Both the position numbers and the translations under genes were made by a program. Positions 59,301 through 64,000 of a stretch of DNA of 64,000 nt are shown in pieces; position 1 is the stretch's first letter; the number at the start of each line of letters is the position of its first letter. The notes below the pieces were generated by a model, which saw only the letters and a program-made list of their open reading frames with translations, did not search any database and was not told where the DNA came from. Origin of the DNA: Nyssa sinensis (Eukaryota; Streptophyta; Magnoliopsida; Cornales; Nyssaceae); assembly GCA_008638375.1 (NCBI GenBank), contig CM018033.1:19427794-19491793 (forward strand), read 5' to 3'.

Positions 59301-60378
59301 GTTGTTAAACATCAGCAGCACTCTTGTTCCTTAAACTCCAAATCACGGTGCTAATCCATGCCTTTTGTTTTTAACTATGGTAGTACATAAATTGTATAAT
59401 TGCCTGACAATTAATGGTCAATCTTTGAGAGTTATGTTAGTGTAACTCTTACTGTTGCTTGGATATAATTAACTGATGCATACATTATATGCTTTAGGAT
59501 GATGTTTGACACACTAGTCTTTGGATCTGAAGTATCTTGTGTTCATGTTCTTATTGTAAATGCCTTTCTGCAGGGGCTATGTATTTGCTGTAAGTGTCCA
59601 CAGAGTTCAACTTCTTCTGCAAGTCCTCAGTGTAAAGCGCTTTCATCATTCACAGCAGCATCAGCAGCAGCAGAATTCGGCCAATGCTCAAGAGGAATTA
59701 ACTCAATCTGAAATAAGCGAGATATGTGACTATTTCAGCCGTTGTGTTGCATCGGAGCCCTATGATGTTTCACGCGTTGCATCATTCATTACACTTCTAA
59801 CTTTACCCATTTCGGTTTTGAGAGAATTCTTGAAACTAATAGCATGGAAAAAAGGATTAGCTCAGGCGCAAGGTGGAGATATAGCCCCTGCACAAAAACC
59901 CTGTATTGAGTTATGTTTGGAAAATCATGCAGGATTGAATATGGATGGGAACTTTGAGAATTCGTCTTCATCAAAAAGCAACATTCATTATGATAGGCTC
60001 CATAATTCTGTTGATTTTGGGCTGACTGTGGTTCTTGATCCAGCTCACATACCCAACATAAATGCTGCGGGTGGTGCTGCTTGGTTGCCCTATTGTGTTT
60101 CAGTGAGGTTGAGATATTCATTTGGTGAAAATCCTAATGTGTCTTTTCTTGGAATGGAAGGAAGCCATGGAGGCCGAGCTTGCTGGTTGCGGCTCGATGA
60201 CTGGGAGAAATGTAAACAGAGAGTGGCTAGAACTGTGGAAGTGAATGGATCTTCAGGGGGGGATGTTAATCAAGGGCGATTGAGACTAGTTGCTGACACA
60301 GTGCAAAGAACATTACACTCGTACCTTCAGGGATTAAGGGATGGTGGTGGGGTTACTGCAAGCTCTGGAGCCACATGA
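23166..60378 (+). CDS. MED14: Mediator of RNA polymerase II transcription subunit 14 (8 coding exons)
   Basis: Plant MED14 (Arabidopsis STRUWWELPETER) is the backbone subunit that joins the head, middle and tail of Mediator in the nucleus and carries activator signals to RNA polymerase II. The exon join is 23166-23375, 26727-27800, 41295-41392, 49263-49437, 50117-51095, 51203-52224, 57561-58642, 59574-60378. It totals 5445 nt and 1814 residues, against about 1700 in Arabidopsis. All introns are GT-AG, phases agree and no stop interrupts. The start [20 protein letters not shown] is the conserved plant N-terminus; the N-terminal Med14 domain covers roughly residues 5-200. A Ser-rich, probably disordered segment lies at about 590-880, and a Gln-rich patch sits near residue 1570. 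The C-terminal third is strongly conserved. Long introns 2, 3 and 6 are filled with transposons. The gene looks intact; expression was not tested. Confidence 0.96.
23406..23443. repeat. (CATA)n microsatellite in MED14 intron 1
   Basis: About nine tandem CATA units, only 30 bp after the exon 1 donor. The short ORF that runs from exon 1 through it is a read-through artefact. Confidence 0.9.
25290..25399 (-). mobile_element. 5'-truncated LINE 3' tail (92 bp) with target duplication
   Basis: Minus-strand insert 25299-25390 ends ATTCTTACTTATCAAAATAA plus A-rich sequence, the usual 3' end of plant L1 elements. It is flanked by GCACACAGA at 25290-25298 and 25391-25399. The poly(A) side abuts the left copy, as expected for target-primed insertion in this orientation. 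Confidence 0.75.
26727..27800 (+). CDS. MED14: MED14 exon 2 (residues 71-428)
   Basis: It starts after CTGCAG with [18 protein letters not shown] and ends with DADYKK before the donor GTTGGT, phase 0. Conserved blocks include [57 protein letters not shown] and [19 protein letters not shown]. It carries most of the N-terminal Med14 domain. Confidence 0.97.
27827..27845. repeat. Poly(C) run of 19 nt
   Basis: It starts 26 bp after the exon 2 donor. Its length is uncertain, as for any sequenced homopolymer. Confidence 0.8.
28780..29242. repeat. Direct duplication (~230-245 bp) inside the Harbinger-like element
   Basis: 28787-29012 and 29029-29242 share CCATTTTATGTGTG-like starts, ATGGCTTTAACAC, CACTTGAATGTGATCCA, GAACATTCAAATATATCCAT and GCATCTATGTACAT in the same order. 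Confidence 0.8.
29253..30041. mobile_element. Nested inverted-repeat element (CAGGGATGGAGCCA ends)
   Basis: The left end is CAGGGATGGAGCCAGGAA at 29253. The right end TTGGTTCCGTCCCTG at 30041 is its imperfect reverse complement. G-rich (29284-29298) and C-rich (30012-30017) tracts lie just inside the ends. It is about 789 bp. It carries no coding potential that I recognise and no clear target duplication, so the superfamily is open (hAT-like suspected). Confidence 0.6.
31640..32300 (-). pseudogene. LINE (L1-type) fragment with zf-RVT domain, minus strand
   Basis: On the minus strand, 32080-31980 encodes [28 protein letters not shown] and then a damaged LLLHY/IAKRVV segment. This is the CX2C part of the zinc-binding domain after the reverse transcriptase of plant L1 elements. 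Stops and frameshifts are present. The rest of the LINE is missing. Confidence 0.75.
32607..32745. repeat. Left end of a CATGGTNTTAAAT-type inverted-repeat element
   Basis: CATGGTATTAAATATCAG followed by GATATCGTTATGCACCGATA matches the start of the element at 34749-35611. It is cut at 32745 by the solo LTR. The sequence after that LTR (AACGATATCTGTTGATACAT) fits a continuation of it. Confidence 0.65.
32746..34004 (+). mobile_element. Solo LTR, 1.26 kb, with exact 5-bp target duplication
   Basis: It starts TGTTGGAAAAATGGG and ends CCAGATTTACA. TGTTT flanks it on both sides (32741-32745 and 34005-34009). A TATA box CTATAAATAC lies near 33491. No internal domain, primer site or second LTR is present, so it is the product of LTR-LTR recombination. 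The family is not assigned. Confidence 0.75.
33232..33402. repeat. Tandem ~48-bp CG-rich units within the solo LTR
   Basis: Four units share AAACGCAGTCGTTTT, a GCG(T/A)-rich middle and GTTACCGTTGGGAGTCC. They sit upstream of the TATA box, so they could be promoter repeats of the LTR. Confidence 0.8.
34010..34748. other. AT-rich sequence without recognisable gene
   Basis: Possibly the remainder of the inverted-repeat element interrupted at 32745. It contains a poly(A) run near 34287-34305 and a short (AT)n tract near 34532-34548. Confidence 0.4.
34749..35611. mobile_element. Inverted-repeat element with CATGGTNTTAAAT ends (863 bp)
   Basis: The left end is CATGGTGTTAAATAACAG. The reverse complement of the right end is CATGGTTTTAAATCACGG. 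The interior is rich in GATACCG/CGGTATC and GTTACGTATCGG motifs near both ends and AT-rich in the middle. No protein is encoded. It is a non-autonomous DNA element of unassigned superfamily. Confidence 0.65.
35655..35685. repeat. Perfect 15-bp palindrome with 1-nt centre
   Basis: CTCTCTAGTCTAGAA, one A, then TTCTAGACTAGAGAG. It can form a tight hairpin or cruciform. Confidence 0.85.
35690..36110 (-). pseudogene. LINE zf-RVT fragment, minus strand
   Basis: On the minus strand near 35900-35840 it encodes [19 protein letters not shown], the zinc-binding tail of plant L1 Pol, with stops and frame shifts around it. It is distinct from the plus-strand LINE that begins at 36565. Confidence 0.65.
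36505..36552 (-). mobile_element. Extremely truncated LINE insertion (about 12 nt) with target duplication
   Basis: CATAGGGAAACAAATTTT occurs at 36505-36522 and again at 36535-36552. The piece between them, with its T-run, reads TTTTGATAAGTA. Its reverse complement TACTTATCAAAA is the extreme 3' end seen in the LINEs at 25299 and 42790. Confidence 0.65.
36799..37127 (+). repeat. Dispersed repeat copy B, inserted in the LINE
   Basis: It matches copy A (28255-28408 plus 31372-31590) without its large insertion. The LINE reading resumes directly on the far side (ISLTSSVYM before, [12 protein letters not shown] after). Confidence 0.75.
37229..37240. repeat. Poly(G) run (~12 nt)
   Basis: A G-homopolymer within the LINE remnant; length uncertain. 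Confidence 0.7.
37682..38034. mobile_element. Mutator-like MITE copy A (353 bp), exact 10-bp target duplication
   Basis: The left end is TATGAAGCACGAACACTC. The reverse complement of the right end is TAAGAAGCACGGACACGG. GGTTTACAAC flanks it at 37672-37681 and 38035-38044. A 9-10 bp duplication points to the Mutator superfamily. Copy B is at 56828-57192. Confidence 0.8.
38148..38257. repeat. Two tandem copies of a 55-bp unit
   Basis: ATATGTTATATATTGGGAC, GATGATG and AATACATTGGGAA recur in the same order at 38148 and 38203. Confidence 0.75.
39361..40595. other. Intron 2 sequence without recognisable gene
   Basis: It holds a short direct repeat TCTTTATGGG(T/A)TGCACCCCC near 39383 and 39410, and a 22-nt poly(G) run at 39850-39871. 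Confidence 0.5.
39850..39871. repeat. Poly(G) run of 22 nt
   Basis: An uninterrupted G-homopolymer; its exact length is unreliable. Confidence 0.8.
40596..41071 (+). mobile_element. 5'-truncated LINE tail (~444 bp) with 16-bp target duplication
   Basis: Insert 40612-41055 ends CCTCCCTCGGGCACTTTG, then a TTAATATATACT stretch and poly(A). It is flanked by AAAGCTGGCAGGCTAA at 40596-40611 and 41056-41071, of which GCTGGCAGGCTAA cannot be poly(A). Length, tail and duplication fit an L1 insertion; a SINE is less likely. It ends 223 bp before MED14 exon 3. Confidence 0.8.
41295..41392 (+). CDS. MED14: MED14 exon 3 (residues 429-460, plus 2 nt of 461)
   Basis: After TCTGCAG it encodes [20 protein letters not shown] and [11 protein letters not shown]. 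The donor AG|GTTTTC splits the Arg codon, phase 2. It is too short to stand out as an ORF but joins exons 2 and 4 exactly, and [18 protein letters not shown] is conserved in plant MED14. Confidence 0.95.
41781..42990. repeat. Pair of ~93-bp direct repeats bracketing a LINE fragment
   Basis: 41781-41873 and 42898-42990 share CTAAAGCCATTGGGG, TTACATTCAAAATAA and AGTCTGGGAG, and are about 80 percent alike. The LINE zf-RVT fragment lies between them. Confidence 0.75.
41990..42815 (+). pseudogene. LINE Pol C-terminus (zf-RVT) and 3' tail
   Basis: It encodes a WSVGNGGNF segment, [10 protein letters not shown], then in another frame [36 protein letters not shown] and [11 protein letters not shown]. 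This is the zinc-binding domain of plant L1 Pol. The 3' end reads TTGTACTTATCAAAAAAAA at about 42790-42812. Frame breaks are present. It is separated from the LINE in intron 2 by exon 3, so it is an independent insertion. Confidence 0.85.
43653..43780 (+). mobile_element. Au-like SINE
   Basis: GGTAAGGTTGCTCTATTGTG then ACCTGGCCGAGTCACTGAAA and AGCCT, followed by CCTCAGACCCCTGCAGCAAT, GGGAGTCTCGTGCACT and AGCCCTT. This follows the layout of plant Au SINEs: a tRNA-related 5' part with a GAGTC box B remnant and a conserved 3' part. ATATGTGACAAA occurs at about 43588 and 43782, but the left copy is 50 bp away from the SINE start. Confidence 0.75.
44286..44952 (+). mobile_element. Copia derivative, truncated duplicate (unit 1)
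   Basis: It comprises a 110-bp flank, an LTR (44396-44594), a primer site TTGGTATCAGAGC (44597-44609), a short untranslated part and an RT start ([30 protein letters not shown]) broken at 44952. The same order, including the flank, is found at 46966-47732. Unit 1 lacks about 100 bp that unit 2 has between primer site and RT. Confidence 0.85.
44396..44594 (+). repeat. LTR copy 1 of the intron-3 copia derivative
   Basis: It starts TGTCGAGATATTTTGGAGC and ends AAATAAAGCATTTCA. It is about 199 bp and matches 47076-47281 and 48925-49121. Confidence 0.85.
45808..45909 (+). pseudogene. Two CCHC zinc knuckles of a retroelement gag, degenerate
   Basis: [14 protein letters not shown] is an intact CX2CX4HX4C knuckle. 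CKFCQKLI, a stop, then GHYLNDC is a damaged second one. Tandem knuckles indicate a gag remnant. The neighbouring sequence is too decayed to name the family. Confidence 0.6.
47076..47281 (+). repeat. 5' LTR of unit 2
   Basis: It starts TGTTGAGATGTTTTGGAGC and ends GCATTTCA. The primer site TTGGTATCAAAGC follows, carrying one substitution. Confidence 0.85.
47560..48843 (+). pseudogene. copia RT-RNase H, frame-broken
   Basis: RT begins [20 protein letters not shown], then [20 protein letters not shown]. After frameshifts comes an intact catalytic box [12 protein letters not shown] near 47955, then [20 protein letters not shown]. After a frameshift near 48280 comes [20 protein letters not shown]. 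RNase H contains [45 protein letters not shown] and [15 protein letters not shown]. Protease, integrase and gag are missing. Confidence 0.9.
48925..49121 (+). repeat. 3' LTR of unit 2
   Basis: It starts TGTGGAGATATTTTGGAGC after the purine tract TTGAGGGAGAG and ends AAATAAAGCATTTCA, 141 bp before MED14 exon 4. Confidence 0.85.
49263..49437 (+). CDS. MED14: MED14 exon 4 (residues 461-519)
   Basis: After ACTTGCAG it encodes (R)[33 protein letters not shown] and [20 protein letters not shown]. It completes the Arg codon split by intron 3. The donor GAG|GTAAAC ends it in phase 0. Confidence 0.95.
49438..50116 (+). other. MED14 intron 4 (679 bp)
   Basis: Ordinary AT-rich intron with an A-run at 49661-49676. 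No transposon recognised. Confidence 0.9.
50117..51095 (+). CDS. MED14: MED14 exon 5 (residues 520-845, plus 1 nt of 846)
   Basis: After TTGCAG it encodes [20 protein letters not shown] and [23 protein letters not shown] sequence ([19 protein letters not shown]). A long Ser/Pro/Gly-rich part follows, likely disordered. I place the donor at GTAT|GTAAGA (51096), so TSPV joins SQAPES, as in plant MED14. A second GT at 51092 is possible. Confidence 0.92.
51096..51202 (+). other. MED14 intron 5 (107 bp)
   Basis: The shortest intron. It carries an alternative acceptor TTCTTTTCAG ending at 51168 as well as the chosen CTCATTTCAG at 51202. Confidence 0.85.
51203..52224 (+). CDS. MED14: MED14 exon 6 (residues 846-1186)
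   Basis: It encodes [28 protein letters not shown] (a basic KRRK patch that may act in nuclear import), [74 protein letters not shown] and [20 protein letters not shown]. It ends DQLWPHTK at AAG|GTTTGT, phase 0. Confidence 0.96.
54996..55252. mobile_element. Stowaway-like MITE (~257 bp)
   Basis: The left end is TCCCTCTGTCCCAAATTAG and the right end TATTTTGGGACAGTGGGTA. They form the CTCCCTCNGTCCCAAA-type inverted repeats of Tc1/mariner Stowaway elements. There is no coding sequence. Confidence 0.8.
56828..57192. mobile_element. Mutator-like MITE copy B (365 bp)
   Basis: Ends TATGAAGCACGAACACTC and GTGCTTCTTA match copy A at 37682-38034, as does the AT-rich interior. Flanks AAAGTAGCC and GAGAGTAGC are only partly alike, so the target duplication has decayed. 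Confidence 0.75.
57355..57590 (+). repeat. 115-bp tandem duplication covering the exon 7 acceptor
   Basis: 57355-57469 and 57470-57584 align throughout: GTCTTTATTCAAT, TCACAAATTTAG, TTTTCT, ATAATTATGG, TTTAACAT and the acceptor ACAGTTTCTAGA. The first copy contains a decoy acceptor (AG at 57445-57446) and a mutated exon start. Confidence 0.9.
57561..58642 (+). CDS. MED14: MED14 exon 7 (residues 1187-1546, plus 2 nt of 1547)
   Basis: After TTTCTACAG it encodes [92 protein letters not shown] and [20 protein letters not shown]. It ends LRFFVG at GG|GTAAGA, phase 2. Confidence 0.96.
58643..59573 (+). other. MED14 intron 7 (931 bp)
   Basis: Ordinary AT-rich intron with an A-run near 58977-58990. 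No transposon recognised. Confidence 0.9.
59574..60378 (+). CDS. MED14: MED14 exon 8 (residues 1547-1814) and stop
   Basis: After TTCTGCAG it encodes [20 protein letters not shown], a Gln-rich [10 protein letters not shown] patch, [60 protein letters not shown] and [20 protein letters not shown]. It ends ASSGAT and TGA at 60376-60378. Confidence 0.96.
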
Positions 60379-61273
60379 TTGGTTGGTTCATTATCAGTGT
60401 TACATCTTTGAGTGGTTTGGATTTGGGAGAAAACGTTTATGCATCAATCTTGTCACTGCTTATTGCATTTAATTCCTCTGCTGTTTGTTGCAGGGGAAAC
60501 TTAACAGTGATGGAAAAATGATGGGAAAGTAATGAAAATGGCTTAGAAAGAAAAGTACCTTGGTTAACATGGATATGATGACATAGCTAGCTAAACCTAG
60601 ATTTTGTTTAACGGTGTACAATATTTAAATTAGAGTAAGGGTATTTTAAGAAGGGTGTTTTTAAGTTTGTTGAATTAGTTGACCGGTGGTTTTTTCTTGT
60701 ACAGGTCACTTTACTGATTGTCTCAAAGTTTGTACAAAATTTGTTTAGCCTGTACACCCCATTGGACACTGGCAAGATGCCCAATATTGTGTTTAGAAAA
60801 AAAAATCTATAAATGACCTTGAAATTAAGACTTCATTATTTTTCTTTCATATTGGAAGCCAGTGTGGATTTTTAACTCACATGGAAGGTAAATTTTACTG
60901 GGAATTTGTATTTCTTTCAGTAGTGCAGTGTTCTGGATTTCTGGCTTTTCTAGGATGTCTAAATTTTTTCTATTTCCATTCAAATTCAGGAATTGTTAGT
61001 GGAATTGTTATGAAAGCTTGGAGACTTCAGCTGATGCTGCATGGTCGACTTATCACACAATTATGTAAAATCCATTGTCACGCACATTGCCTGTATTATT
61101 GTTATTCTTGTGGCTTTGGAGGTTGTGGAATAACAATGAATTTTTACTTGTCAGGTTTACTTTCTATTGTTTGTTTTTGTTGTTATAATACTTCAACTTA
61201 AACTGGTTATGCATGGGAGATCTCACTTGAAATGGACATTTGAATGTGATACTTCTAGCTCACATCGGTTGGG
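60379..61273. other. MED14 3' untranslated region and downstream spacer
   Basis: No gene recognised. The MED14 3' UTR should occupy the first few hundred bases. No canonical AATAAA was placed with confidence. Confidence 0.5.
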
Positions 61274-61407
61274 TGGGAGTAGTTGGTATATGAGACATTA
61301 CAAATTTTATTATTAATAATTTTAATTTAAGTTTTTGAGTTGGGAGTAGTTGGTATATGAGACATTACAAATTTTATTACTAATAATTTTAATTTAAGTT
61401 TTTGAGT
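61274..61407. repeat. Two tandem copies of a 67-bp unit
   Basis: TGGGAGTAGTTGGTATATGA through AAGTTTTTGAGT repeats at 61274 and 61341 with one mismatch, so the duplication is recent. Confidence 0.9.
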
Positions 61408-61429
61408 TATAATATCGTGAGTTCTTCAA

Positions 61430-62279
61430 ATTGTTGGGACAGGAGACATGCTTGAATCATAATGCATGGACTGACTTCGTCATTGGTACATCCCCTAGTC
61501 TCCCACAAGAGATAAGGAGGCCTATCATTGTATACTCATCAAGCTCAAGGCCTGAACTCACCATTTCATGGAAAAACTCTTGCGCTTCTAAATGTATCTA
61601 TTCTTAGCATATTCAACAATCAAATATTGAAGGACACAACATCTGGAGTCGACATTTGCCAGAACATCTGATGCGCAAGCCCCAACTGTCCATTCTCCAA
61701 ATACATTTTGATGAGGTAGTTCTGCAAATAACCACAACTCAACAATCCTGAAACAATGGCATGACAATGCATTTGCTTCCCTTAAGAAAAACATTTGGAA
61801 GCCTGAAGCAGTAAACTGAGGGTGTGCCTATCTGGGTATGTACAGGATTTTAGCATGGAGTTGTAGACGGAAAAATGATCAACTCACGAAAAGGATAAAG
61901 CAGAGATCATGCTGTTGTAGATATAGAGATTGGGTTGGGGAGTGTAGTGATTGAAGAGGAGGATGGTCATGTCTAAAGTTCTCAGGAAGTGAGATGACTG
62001 AGAACAAAATGAGCCTGCTCATGGGAAATGTATCACCAATGAGATTGTTCCTCATCATTTGAGCCAATATCTGTTTGAAATGATCCCTTGGAACTGCGTC
62101 TTTCAAGGTGTTGGGTTATTGAGAGCAAGGGACACAGTTGGGTCCCAGTTGGTATTCCCACCATTTGAAGCAGAACTGAGAAAGCGGACACCACGTCCAC
62201 AACGGTGCACGGATGGACATGCAACAGATTCTGGAAAAGATAAGAATGAAAAACAAAGTGCTTTAGCTAATGTTTTCAT
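61430..62279 (-). pseudogene. Pentatricopeptide repeat (PPR) protein gene, truncated and frame-broken
   Basis: Read on the minus strand from an ATG at 62279-62277: MKTLAKALCFSFLSFPESVA, a likely organelle-targeting start. After a frameshift near 62105 comes RDHFKQILAQMMRNNLIGDT. After a second near 61960 comes LLFNHYTPQPNLYIYNSMIS. Then come two stops, GLLSCGYLQNYLIKMYLENG, QMFWQMSTPDVVSFNI with a stop, and FFHEMVSSGLELDEYTMIGL. This is the PPR order of an RNA-binding organellar protein. At least two frameshifts and four stops, plus loss of everything after about 61430, show a pseudogene. It is convergent with MED14. Confidence 0.85.
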
Positions 62280-62639
62280 CTGTAAAAACAGAATCACTTT
62301 GTTTCTGAAAATGTTGTGAACAATGGTTGTGAAGTCACTATATATTTGTTTAGGGAGAATTAGACTTAGAATAACGTTTTGGATCCACATGCATTTTCTC
62401 ACATGGATCCTCACTTTCTTGTTTGAAGGTGATATACCATAATTTGACAACCATATTCAGGACATGACACATGTCTATAATAGGCTCTTTAGGGTACAGA
62501 TCATAAGAGGGTTATTTTATTCGGGTCAATCAGGCACGGAGGGTTCAGAGCTAATTGTTTTAGAACTTATCACTGCCTTTCATATCCTACTGATCTCGGA
62601 ATAAAGAAACAGAGTTCGATATGACAACTACAATCTTTG
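62280..62639. other. Spacer without recognisable gene
   Basis: It probably includes the left border of the gypsy LTR, which I could not place. Confidence 0.4.
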
Positions 62640-62891
62640 GATTTTTCCAAATCTCTACTTTTATGGCCGCTAATCCTACTCAACTTAGGATATCTACAAC
62701 CTATAAATAAGGTCTTAAGGTATGTTTTCAATTTATGTTTAATTCTTTCCTTGAATTACTATTTTCATTTTCCTTTACTAACTTTATCATCGGAGCGGCT
62801 ACCACCGAAGCCTTCCTGGTGACCCTCTGATCTTAAGTTCTTAACAGATAGCTTGGAACAAGAAGCCTTGAGACCATAAAAGAGCAACATC
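62640..62891 (+). repeat. End of a Ty3/gypsy 5' LTR (promoter to U5)
   Basis: TATAAATAAGG near 62702 is a TATA-like box. GAGCGGCTACCACCGAAGC and TGGTGACCCTCTGATCTTA mark U5. The LTR seems to end at AGCAACATCA (62891), just before the primer site. The start of the LTR is not resolved. Confidence 0.65.
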
Positions 62892-62893
62892 AA

Positions 62894-62912
62894 CTTGGTG
62901 TCGTTTGTGGGA
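62894..62912 (+). other. Primer-binding site of the gypsy element
   Basis: TTGGTGTCGTTTGTGGGAA resembles the TTGGCGCCGTCTGTGGGAA-type priming site common in plant Ty3/gypsy elements, with two substitutions. Confidence 0.65.
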
Positions 62913-62976
62913 ATGACGATCATTCTCATATTTTTCATCAACAAAAAATCTATTGTCTTTTTCTTAAAAAAACCCA

Positions 62977-64000
62977 ATGGCTCCGAACCTTAGTCTTAAG
63001 AAGAACTCCCAAAACCCTCAGAATTAGCCTTCTACTCGAAGAAGAAGGGGACAAACACATGTCCGTTTACAATAGCAACTTGATCAGATTCAACGGTAGT
63101 CTGATCATATACAAGAACAATTCACAGACACATCACAGGCTCTGGCTTCACTAGCTCAGAACCAGCGGAACAATCCTCCTCCTGCTCCTCCTCCTAACAC
63201 TGTTCACGGAGGACCTCAACCTCCTGCCACCACCACGGGCGGAGGATCCCACTACGAGGAATTGCCTAACGTGCAACTGGTGCACCCCCATGGTACCGTC
63301 CATGTGGGGACTGACCCCCAATAGTCAACAACTATGGGGAGGGGAATATCGTTGTTCCATTCTGCCATCCATTACTAGAGCAGGACGAGAATACCTATCC
63401 CAATGGTCTTTGGAGCCAATCTAGTACAGCAAGGACTTCAGCCTCTCGATGTCCTTGATCCACCAATTTTGGGAGAGCAACATCCTTCTGTTACTGCAAG
63501 ACAAATTCCTCCCGTGAATCCAGGGCCTGGAAACACGGGACAAGATGAACAACGAGTACTGATCGTGTAACAAGTCCTACCTAAATCCCCTAAGGGGGTA
63601 GAGGAGATAGCGGACTCTCAAGATCAGACGGTCTCAACCAAGGGGTTCCACGTTCCTCCAGAACAAGACGAGTTAAGTAAACTACTCAGTTGGTTCTCCA
63701 CGCCGTTCACCTCTGCCATAATGATAAAAGAGCGACCTATGAAATTTGTTATCTCAAAATTTACTCTCTATGATGGGTCTGAAGATCCCAGGGATCACCT
63801 ATCCAATTATCAACACACAATGGCCCTGTATGGGACTACTGATGTCTTTATGTGTCGAACTTTTGTGACCAGCCTGAAGGGTACTGCCTTTAAATGGTTT
63901 CATAACCTTCTTCAAAAATCAGTTAGCAATTTTTATGAGCTTAATAAGCTATTCCTTGATTACTTCTTAACAAGTAGGAAGTTTAAAAAATGGTCAGAGT
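62977..64000 (+). pseudogene. Ty3/gypsy gag, 5' part, running off the window
   Basis: An ATG at 62977 begins MAPNLSLKKNSQNPQN and soon hits stops. Pro-rich linker blocks follow (PPAPPP near 63176). The frame that is open at 63721-64000 encodes KFVISKFTLYDGSEDPRDHL, YQHTMALYGTTDVFMCRTFV, LKGTAFKWFHNL and YELNKLFLDYFLTSRK, the Retrotrans_gag domain. Stops upstream (for example near 63569) suggest a decayed copy. Pol would lie beyond 64000. Confidence 0.8.

Overview
The window is nuclear DNA from a flowering plant, probably a eudicot or another non-grass species. The evidence is one intron-rich gene with GT-AG introns that matches plant Mediator subunit 14 along its whole length, surrounded by plant-type transposable elements: CACTA, Ty1/copia, Ty3/gypsy, L1-type LINE, Au-like SINE, and PIF/Harbinger-, Mutator- and Stowaway-like elements. 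I see no bacterial gene, CRISPR array, tRNA or rRNA. The species cannot be named from this sequence.

Left part (1-22,900). This is a graveyard of transposons with no intact gene. It starts inside a CACTA element whose transposase remnants, 161-bp tandem array and subterminal repeats end at a CACTA-type terminus at 5798. That element sits next to a Ty3/gypsy RT-RNaseH remnant. Tandem-repeat-rich non-coding DNA follows (6.7-7.9 kb), then a complete but decayed Ty1/copia element with two LTRs (9656-14726). After that come a minus-strand copia 3' half (17235-18410) and a SIRE-like copia LTR plus gag (19163-22017).

Central part (about 22.9-60.8 kb). One gene, MED14 on the plus strand, has 8 coding exons (23166-23375, 26727-27800, 41295-41392, 49263-49437, 50117-51095, 51203-52224, 57561-58642, 59574-60378). 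Together they give 5445 nt, or 1814 residues, with consistent phases and no frame break. The gene spans 37 kb because its introns have filled with nested elements. Intron 2 (13.5 kb) holds a 2.96-kb PIF/Harbinger-like element, a solo LTR, several LINE pieces and nested inverted-repeat elements. Intron 3 (7.9 kb) holds a LINE piece, a SINE and a partly duplicated deletion derivative of a copia element. Intron 6 (5.3 kb) holds a Stowaway-like and a Mutator-like MITE, and a tandem duplication that copies the acceptor of exon 7.

Right part (60.8-64 kb). A broken PPR gene lies on the minus strand, convergent with MED14. The 5' part of another Ty3/gypsy element (LTR end, primer-binding site, gag) then runs off the window.

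I found no convincing new multi-gene system. The most useful observations are the duplicated splice acceptor before MED14 exon 7, the alternative donor/acceptor pair at intron 5, and several insertions dated relative to one another by nesting and exact target-site duplications.
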